DNA of 9,682 bases from Treponema sp. (lineage in GTDB: Bacteria > Spirochaetota > Spirochaetia > Treponematales > Treponemataceae): assembly GCA_003447785.1 (NCBI GenBank), contig DLYJ01000077.1, positions 1 through 9,682 on the forward strand. The letters run 5' to 3'. The position numbers and the translations under genes were made by a program. Positions 4,022-9,682 of the stretch are shown piece by piece. Under the pieces are notes generated by a model, which saw only the letters and a list, made by a program, of their open reading frames with translations, made no database searches and was not told the origin of the DNA. Within the stretch, counting starts at the first letter, position 1. Every line of letters begins with the position of its first letter.

Positions 4022-5021
4022 TAATTTATATACCTCGTGCACCCAGTGTCCGAGAAACTGTAAGGTAAACCGTACTCAAACAACAGGCTTTTGTACGCAG
4101 ACCGAAAAACTGCGTGCAGCCGTTGCATGCCTTCACTTTGGCGAAGAACCCCTTGTAACTGTTTTTGGTGGCAGTGGAACAATCTTTTTAACGGGCTGTA
4201 ACCTCCGCTGCGCATTCTGCCAGAACTATCAGATAAGCCAGCAGAACATGGGCCGCGACCTTTCCAGGGAAGAATTTGCAGAAATCTGTCTGCGTCTCCA
4301 GGATGCTGGAGCAGAAAACATAAATCTCGTAACTCCAAGCCATCATATTCCCCTTCTTGCCGATTTTTTAACTGAAGCGCGAAAACGGGGCCTGACACTT
4401 CCAATCTGCTGGAATTCAAGCGGATACGACAGTCCCGATATGCTTGAATTACTGGACGGCCTGGTAACAATCTGGCTTCCGGATTTTAAAACACTCAGTT
4501 CACCATTAAGCGAAAGTCTTTTTGGAGCAAAAAATTATCCTGAGGCTTCAAAAAAGGCCCTTACATGGATGATTGAACACAACCCACTCAACATCGTGCA
4601 GGTCGAAAAAGACGGAGTTAAAAAGGACAAGATTCTTCAGGGGGTAATTATCCGCCACCTCTTTTTACCGGGACGCTTTATGGAAACCGCAGATGTTCTG
4701 GACTGGCTCAAGCAGAACGCCGACGGAAAGGCAATTATTTCCCTTATGAGCCAGTACACTCCGGTTCCCTTCAAGGGCACTGAAGCAGAACTAGCACGCC
4801 GCAGGAAGGCACTTTCCGTTATCGAAAACCGTCTGGTCAACACCACAGAAGACGCTGATTTGCGCGACCTGATTGATGCATACGATTTTGAATACTTATT
4901 CTACCAGGATTTGTCGACGGACACTGACTGGCTTCCAGACTTTACACGGCCGCAGCCTTTCAGCAACGCTCTGGCAAAGGTTATCTGGCACTGGAACGAA
5001 AATTTTACGACAAAGTTTTAG
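4011..5021 (+). CDS. Radical SAM protein of the PflX family (COG1313), function unknown
   Basis: The 336-aa protein has the two-part cysteine signature of COG1313. An N-terminal CTQCPRNC box (C10, C13, C17) plus C28 in GFC probably binds metal. It is followed by HFGEEP and SGTIFLTGCNLRCAFCQN with the radical SAM cluster motif CxxxCxxC at C63, C67 and C70. NLVTPSHH (105-112), WNSSGYDS and WLPDFKT follow as in the family. Members resemble PflA but are not shown to activate pyruvate formate-lyase, so the symbol pflX is used here only as a family label. The start overlaps the preceding gene by 11 bases (4011-4021) without a Shine-Dalgarno, which indicates translational coupling. The 3' end contains the promoter of the next gene. 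Confidence 0.85.
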   Translation: MASDNLYTSCTQCPRNCKVNRTQTTGFCTQTEKLRAAVACLHFGEEPLVTVFGGSGTIFLTGCNLRCAFCQNYQISQQNMGRDLSREEFAEICLRLQDAGAENINLVTPSHHIPLLADFLTEARKRGLTLPICWNSSGYDSPDMLELLDGLVTIWLPDFKTLSSPLSESLFGAKNYPEASKKALTWMIEHNPLNIVQVEKDGVKKDKILQGVIIRHLFLPGRFMETADVLDWLKQNADGKAIISLMSQYTPVPFKGTEAELARRRKALSVIENRLVNTTEDADLRDLIDAYDFEYLFYQDLSTDTDWLPDFTRPQPFSNALAKVIWHWNENFTTKF

Positions 5022-5035
5022 ATTCATGTTATAAT
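5007..5035 (+). promoter_or_regulatory. Promoter of the GH13-family gene
   Basis: ACGACA (5007-5012, 4 of 6 to the -35 consensus) lies inside the end of the pflX-like gene. A 17-base spacer leads to a perfect TATAAT (5030-5035). Transcription should begin near 5042, giving a leader of about 27 bases with a Shine-Dalgarno, unlike the leaderless promoters elsewhere in the window. Confidence 0.6.
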
Positions 5036-5058
5036 TATTGAATAGTAGAATTGATTTT

Positions 5059-5063
5059 GGAGG
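5059..5063 (+). promoter_or_regulatory. Shine-Dalgarno deciding a TTG start (GGAGG)
   Basis: GGAGG lies 5 bases before the TTG at 5069. An earlier in-frame TTG at 5051 would place this site inside the coding region and has no Shine-Dalgarno of its own, so 5069 is taken as the start. Confidence 0.8.
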
Positions 5064-5068
5064 CGATT

Positions 5069-8000
5069 TTGACATATTCGTATAATGAATTCCATATTTC
5101 TAAAGCTGTCAGAGACGCCTGTAAATTTTCAAAATCTCTCTTTTCTTCTACCGGAAACGTAATTCTTGCAAACATCGGTGCAGTCCGTGAATTCCAGGTG
5201 CGCTTGAACCGTTATCTTGATTCTTTGAACCGCACTCAAATCAGCGCAGGCACCCTCAACGCAATGGGGCTTCTGGACGAAATTTTCCACCTTGCCTGTT
5301 ACACTTACCGCCGCCAGAAATATCCGGAAACTTTTAAGGAACTTCTTTCGGATTTAGAAGCAAGTTTTGGCAAAGACAAGATCGATTCAATGCTCGTAAG
5401 TTTCTGCGAAGAATTTCCGCCGGTTTCAGTTTATGACGGCAGTACAACGATTACAGACTTTTTGAATACAGAAATGACCGAACGGAAGACCGGCCGTGTA
5501 CGCACAAACCGGGAGCAGGTTCTTGAAGAAATAATTCTATTGCACCTTGCAAACGAAAATCCCGCATTCAAGCCGTTCCAGATTCTCTTTGATGATGCAA
5601 AACTCTCGATGAATTCAATCTGGAAGGACAGCTGGGTTCAGATAACTGCCTATTTTAAAAAACTTCCTTACTGGGGAGCCTATGGTCATGATTTGATTAC
5701 CTTCCTTAAAGAGCCGGTTAATTTTGCGCCGGACAACCTTCAGGAACAGTTGAATTATGTCCGTGTTCACTGGGCAGACCTGCTTGCACCGGGCGAAGGT
5801 GAAGGCGAAGATTACTGGCTCCGCCGTCTTTTTGCCGGCAGTGACCTTCTGTCAGAAGAATGGAAGCCTGAGTGGCACCCCACCACAGGCTCAAGCCCTG
5901 ACATGTCGCCTCCAGACTACAACTACCTCATGCGAGAATACGAAAGATTCAGCGATGACAAAGAATGGATGCCCCGCGTTGTTCTTATGGCAAAAACTGT
6001 TCTTGTATGGCTCTTTCAGCTTTCAAAAAAATACAACCGCCAGATTACACGGCTGGACCAGATTCCGGACGAAGAACTGGATCTGCTCCGTGATGAAGGC
6101 TTTACGGGGCTCTGGCTGATTGGTTTGTGGGAGCGAAGCCCTGCAAGCCGCACGATAAAACAGATCTGCGGAAATCCTGAAGCGGCAGCAAGTGCATATT
6201 CTCTGGATGACTATGAAATCGCGTCTAACCTTGGCGGCTGGGATGCCCTTTCAAACCTGCGTACAAGGCTCTGGCAGCGGGGAATCCGTCTTGCAAGTGA
6301 CATGGTTCCCAACCACACCGGAATGGACGCAAAATGGGTTGTAGAAAAGCCGGACCTGTTCGTTCAGCGCCGTGATAATCCTTTTCCGCAGTACACATTC
6401 AACGGACCTAATTTGAGCCACGATAGCCGTGTCGCAATTTACCTTGAAGACCATTATTATTCAAAAAATGACTGTGCAGTCTGCTTTAAGCGCGTAGACA
6501 CAGCAACAGGCGACACAAGATATATTTACCACGGCAACGACGGAACCGGCATGCCATGGAACGACACAGCCCAGATTGACTTTTTGAACCCGGCTGCCCG
6601 GGAAGAAGTAATGCAGGAGATTTTACACGTAGCTCGCAACTTTCCGATTATCCGTTTTGATGCCGCAATGGTTCTTGCAAAAAAACACATCAAGCGGCTG
6701 TGGTATCCTGAGCCGGGCAAGGGCGGAGACATCGCAACCCGCAGTGAATTTGCCCTGACCGCGCAGCAGTTTGAAGATCGAATTCCTAACGAGTTCTGGC
6801 GGGAAGTAGTTGACCGCGTTGCAAAAGAAGTGCCGGACACCCTTCTCCTTGCAGAAGCATTCTGGATGATGGAAGGCTATTTTACGAGAACTTTAGGCAT
6901 GCACCGCGTTTATAACTCGGCCTTTATGAACATGCTCAAAAAGGAAGAAAATTACAAATACAGACAGACTGTAAAAAACACAATTACCTTTGACCCGCAG
7001 ATTCTCAAGCGTTATGTAAACTTTATGAACAACCCTGACGAAGAAACTGCCGTAGCACAGTTTGGTAAGGGCGACAAGTATTTTGGTGTCTGCACCCTGA
7101 TGGCGACAATGCCGGGACTTCCAATGTTTGGTCACGGCCAGATTGAAGGCTTTGAAGAAAAGTACGGCATGGAATACACCCGGGCCTACCGCGACGAACA
7201 GCCTGACCAGTACCTGATTGAACGCCACAAACGGGAAATCTTCCCTCTTCTCAAAAAGCGCTACCTCTTTGCAGGCGTAGAAGACTTTTTGTTCTATGAT
7301 GTGTGGAACAACGGCAATGTAAACGAAAACGTATTTGCCTATTCAAACAGATGTGGAAACGAATACTCTGTCGTTTTCTACAACAATAAGTACGAGCGTG
7401 CAAGCGGCTGGATCAAGCAGTCCTGCCAGTACGCCGTTAAAACAGGCTCGGGAGAAAACGACAAAAAACTCGTAAGCCGCTCAATTTCTGAGGGGCTCGG
7501 TCTCTGGGGCGAAAAAGACTTTTACATGATTTTCCGGGAACAGCGCTCTAACCAGTGGTTTATCCGGCGTTCAACGGATATCTGCGAACACGGAATGTTT
7601 ATCTCCCTCAACGGCTTTGAAACACAAATCTTCCTGGATATCCGCCAGGAAAAGGATCTGGACGGACACCTGGGCGAACTTTGCGACTTTTTAAACGGCA
7701 GGGGCTGTGAAAATCTTGAAGTTGCATGGCAGGATTACCATTACAACGACCTGTACGCAAGTCTGCGGGAATTTTTGCAGGCCTGGGTGCAGATTCATAT
7801 TACAAACCAGAAACCTCTTAAAAACGGCACTAAAAAGACAAAGCCGCTTTCAAAAGAAGACAAGGCTTCCCTTCAGGCTCTTCTTGATAAGTTCTATGAA
7901 CAGGCAAACCGATTTGCAAAAGATGAGTTTGCAAAAAATGAGAAAGCTGCTAAAAAGACCGCTTCCAGAAAGAAGGTCTACAAGCCAGTTAAGGCTCCGA

Positions 8001-8605
8001 AGGTATCAGGCACAACTGAACTTATCACGCTCTACAAACTTCTTCTTCCCCTTGCAAAGGCAGGCTGTGCACGCAGATGGGCTTTAATGCGTATTCTTGA
8101 ACAGGGCCTGAGAAACACAGCACTTGATAACGGTTCACTGTACAGTTACTTTGACAATGGTTTTATTGTCGCAACAACATCCCTCAACGCATACGAAATC
8201 GCCAGACTTCTCGTTGACTCAGGCGACAGTGCAGTTCTGACCGGCGCCAACGAGTTCAACGGAATCAAATGGTTCAATGAAGAAATGATGAGCCGCGCCC
8301 TTGAAATTGCCGAGCAGTTCTACATTGCAGACGCAAAGAAGACGGATGTAAGGAAAGTTGAATCTGTATTCAAGTCGCTTAAAAAAGCACAACAGTCCGC
8401 TGAATACAGGTGCGAAAACTTTATTGCAACCTTCAAGCCGAAAGTAAGAAAGGCACTCAAAAAGAGTACGCAGTCAAAAATAAAGCCGGCCGCAAAAACT
8501 GCAGGACCGGCTCAAAAGACAAAGGTAAAACCTGCTCCAAAACCTGCTTCAAAAGCGGCCAGAAAAGCAAAGACTACTTCAGATAAGTCTTCATCAAAGA
8601 AATAA
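5069..8605 (+). CDS. Very large cytoplasmic GH13 (alpha-amylase family) protein
   Basis: The 1178-aa protein starts at a TTG. Residues 1-300 form a mainly helical domain I cannot name. The GH13 barrel spans about 310-730: AYSLDDYE, region I DMVPNH (D411, N415, H416), region II RFD (R529, nucleophile D531), region III AEAFW (acid/base E596) and region IV NNPDEE (D657). Region IV has P656 where most GH13 enzymes have the conserved histidine. Two lysine-rich linkers (915-930, 960-978) flank a helix. A helical domain (about 985-1115) follows, then a 56-residue tail (1123-1178) with 18 lysines, 2 arginines and many A, P, S and T. There is no signal peptide, so it should act on internal alpha-glucan such as glycogen or maltodextrin; the reaction is unknown. 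Catalytic carboxylates are all present. The last ten codons overlap the ThrC-like gene on the other strand. Confidence 0.88.
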   Translation: MTYSYNEFHISKAVRDACKFSKSLFSSTGNVILANIGAVREFQVRLNRYLDSLNRTQISAGTLNAMGLLDEIFHLACYTYRRQKYPETFKELLSDLEASFGKDKIDSMLVSFCEEFPPVSVYDGSTTITDFLNTEMTERKTGRVRTNREQVLEEIILLHLANENPAFKPFQILFDDAKLSMNSIWKDSWVQITAYFKKLPYWGAYGHDLITFLKEPVNFAPDNLQEQLNYVRVHWADLLAPGEGEGEDYWLRRLFAGSDLLSEEWKPEWHPTTGSSPDMSPPDYNYLMREYERFSDDKEWMPRVVLMAKTVLVWLFQLSKKYNRQITRLDQIPDEELDLLRDEGFTGLWLIGLWERSPASRTIKQICGNPEAAASAYSLDDYEIASNLGGWDALSNLRTRLWQRGIRLASDMVPNHTGMDAKWVVEKPDLFVQRRDNPFPQYTFNGPNLSHDSRVAIYLEDHYYSKNDCAVCFKRVDTATGDTRYIYHGNDGTGMPWNDTAQIDFLNPAAREEVMQEILHVARNFPIIRFDAAMVLAKKHIKRLWYPEPGKGGDIATRSEFALTAQQFEDRIPNEFWREVVDRVAKEVPDTLLLAEAFWMMEGYFTRTLGMHRVYNSAFMNMLKKEENYKYRQTVKNTITFDPQILKRYVNFMNNPDEETAVAQFGKGDKYFGVCTLMATMPGLPMFGHGQIEGFEEKYGMEYTRAYRDEQPDQYLIERHKREIFPLLKKRYLFAGVEDFLFYDVWNNGNVNENVFAYSNRCGNEYSVVFYNNKYERASGWIKQSCQYAVKTGSGENDKKLVSRSISEGLGLWGEKDFYMIFREQRSNQWFIRRSTDICEHGMFISLNGFETQIFLDIRQEKDLDGHLGELCDFLNGRGCENLEVAWQDYHYNDLYASLREFLQAWVQIHITNQKPLKNGTKKTKPLSKEDKASLQALLDKFYEQANRFAKDEFAKNEKAAKKTASRKKVYKPVKAPKVSGTTELITLYKLLLPLAKAGCARRWALMRILEQGLRNTALDNGSLYSYFDNGFIVATTSLNAYEIARLLVDSGDSAVLTGANEFNGIKWFNEEMMSRALEIAEQFYIADAKKTDVRKVESVFKSLKKAQQSAEYRCENFIATFKPKVRKALKKSTQSKIKPAAKTAGPAQKTKVKPAPKPASKAARKAKTTSDKSSSKK

Positions 8606-9682
8606 TCTCTTCCCCCCTTGAAACCGTCGGTTTATTCAGCTGGTTGGGAATAAAAGCCTCTCTAACGCTCACAGGCGTCTCAGGAAGCTCTCCTGTCGTG
8701 TGCCGGATATATTCACTATCAAATGAAGGCTCATCGCGCATAACAAGCACTGTGGTGGCTTCATCTTCGTCTATCAGTTCCCGGCGTTCCCGGATGGCAG
8801 CATAAACTGAACTTGTCGCACGGTCCGCAAGAATGCCGTAATTGACAAAAAGTTCGCGGCACGCGTTATCAGTCTTCTTTTCGCTCACATGAGCCGGATA
8901 AACAAAGTTTTTGAGCATCAGCGAGTTACGGTTAAAAATGTCTTCAAGACGCTCAAGATTGGACGGGCTTGCAGGGTCTGCATTTCCCCGTCGTGTAAAC
9001 GGAACAAGGTCATCAGGAACAACACAGAGTCCGTACGGGTCCAGTGTAAGTTCAGGAGTTGACGGGCAGATAAAGCCGTTTACAGGAAGACTCAATCTCC
9101 AGCTGTAAAGTCCTGCAACGAGGTTGCTGTAATTTCCGCACTGCATTGCGTAGTAAATGTCAGAATAAACCTTACCTTTCAAACGGCTGAAGGCAAAAGG
9201 ATAAAAGAACAGCTGAGGCATGAGGCGTCCGATATTTGCCGTGTTAGCCACAGTCAGATGGAATTCATCAATCAGGCTGCGATTTTTAAATAATTCGCGG
9301 ACAACAGCGCAGCAGTCAGCCTCAGTTCCTTCAAATTCAACTGGAAGAATGTTTCCTCCGTTCCAGATGTAGTCTTCTTCGCTCAGGCCGCGGACCATTC
9401 CCTTCGGATAAACAAGGACAGCCTTAAGATGCTTTTTGCCCCTGAGGGCACGGGCAAGACTTGCTCCCAGTTCTCCGTAGGTGGCGTCTAAAAAGACGGA
9501 CGAACCGCCCTTGAGGCCGTGGATGGTTTCTATACAGTTAACAAGGTATGAAATTCCATAATCTTTGTGACTGCCCGTCGGTGTGTTGAACAATTTGAGT
9601 GTAAAAAGCCTCTCGTCAATCTGTTCAAGCTCAGGTTCAAAGGTAAAAGCCTTTGAGGCGATGGCTTCACAGATGATTGGAG
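8574..9682 (-). CDS. thrC: Threonine synthase-like PLP enzyme, divergent, 5' end outside window
   Basis: The frame stays open to the window edge, giving 368 codons; about 65-70 N-terminal residues are missing compared with E. coli ThrC. The fold-type II PLP lysine is in LFNTPTGSHKDYG (K at 9566-9564), matching ThrC FHGPTxAFKDFG. FLDATYGELGAS corresponds to the ATSGDTG region, ANTANIGRLMPQ to NSINIGRxxPQ, CGNYSNLVAG to the phosphate-binding GNFGNLTAG loop, and NADPASPSNLERL to MDVGNPSNFER. The enzyme class converts O-phosphohomoserine to threonine. Several usually fixed positions differ (D to E and T to L in ATSGDTG; FG to YS in GNFGN), so substrate or activity could have shifted; the symbol is tentative. 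The gene ends within the GH13 gene (32-bp tail-to-tail overlap) with no terminator visible in between. Confidence 0.85.
   Translation of the reverse strand, partial: PIICEAIASKAFTFEPELEQIDERLFTLKLFNTPTGSHKDYGISYLVNCIETIHGLKGGSSVFLDATYGELGASLARALRGKKHLKAVLVYPKGMVRGLSEEDYIWNGGNILPVEFEGTEADCCAVVRELFKNRSLIDEFHLTVANTANIGRLMPQLFFYPFAFSRLKGKVYSDIYYAMQCGNYSNLVAGLYSWRLSLPVNGFICPSTPELTLDPYGLCVVPDDLVPFTRRGNADPASPSNLERLEDIFNRNSLMLKNFVYPAHVSEKKTDNACRELFVNYGILADRATSSVYAAIRERRELIDEDEATTVLVMRDEPSFDSEYIRHTTGELPETPVSVREAFIPNQLNKPTVSRGEEIISLMKTYLK

Noticed and set aside
3793..4470. 225-codon open frame on the - strand opposite the acidic protein and pflX-like gene
   Set aside because: It is rich in S and R and without domain signature; the + strand gene has full family motifs.
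101..5021. A glycyl-radical enzyme system formed by PflA and the PflX-like protein
   Set aside because: The two genes are 3 kb apart with unrelated and oppositely oriented genes between, and no glycyl-radical enzyme is present in the window.
5069..8605. GH13 protein as a GlgE-type maltosyltransferase or secreted amylase
   Set aside because: The region motifs do not match what I recall of GlgE, and there is no signal peptide or lipobox for secretion.
1..9682. CRISPR arrays, tRNA/rRNA genes, riboswitches, insertion sequences or prophage genes
   Set aside because: No regularly spaced repeats with spacers, cloverleaf-like segments, recognisable aptamers, transposase or integrase motifs were seen on either strand.

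Overview
The window looks like a chromosomal, mostly housekeeping stretch from a fermentative spirochaete, most likely a gut-, rumen- or oral-type Treponema. The assignment is inferred from gene content: a pyruvate formate-lyase activase, a ThyX-type (not ThyA) thymidylate synthase, a stand-alone PtsN-like EIIA, a very large cytoplasmic GH13-family protein with a lysine-rich tail, and small proteins I do not recognise. Base composition is moderate (mid-40s % GC by eye). There are no mobile elements, CRISPR arrays, tRNA or rRNA genes, and no gene-free stretch longer than 300 bases.

Layout. 1-100: probable tail end of an upstream transcription unit (pflB would be the natural guess) with a strong intrinsic terminator. 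101-1566 (+): pflA, then thyX with its own promoter. 1567-1672: convergent gap with a GC-rich ~14-bp tandem repeat and a hairpin. 1673-3469 (-): membrane-anchored lytic transglycosylase, an unknown 143-aa protein and a PtsN-like EIIA, in three units separated by a terminator and a short promoter gap. 3470-3613: divergent promoter region. 3614-5021 (+): a small acidic unknown protein overlapping a PflX-type (COG1313) radical SAM protein. 5069-8605 (+): a 1178-aa GH13-family protein with its own promoter. 8574-9682 (-): the C-terminal part of a divergent threonine synthase, overlapping the GH13 gene tail to tail by 32 bp and running off the window.

Genes working together. There is little sign of one multi-gene pathway. 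The genes fall into central metabolism (PflA, GH13 protein, ThrC-like), nucleotide synthesis (ThyX), cell wall (lytic transglycosylase) and regulation (EIIA). The only tightly coupled pair is the acidic protein plus PflX. I do not see an obvious new multi-gene system.

The most notable pattern is regulatory. Three genes (thyX, ptsN-like, acidic protein) have a promoter with a 17-bp spacer whose -10 box ends exactly 6 bases before the ATG, and none has a well-placed Shine-Dalgarno, which predicts leaderless mRNAs; the transglycosylase gene resembles this more weakly. By contrast pflA, the 143-aa gene and the GH13 gene have clear Shine-Dalgarno sites. In the first two of these the site directly follows the U-tract of an intrinsic terminator, suggesting expression by read-through. 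Secondary points of interest are the non-canonical signature motifs of ThyX, the GH13 protein and the ThrC-like protein.
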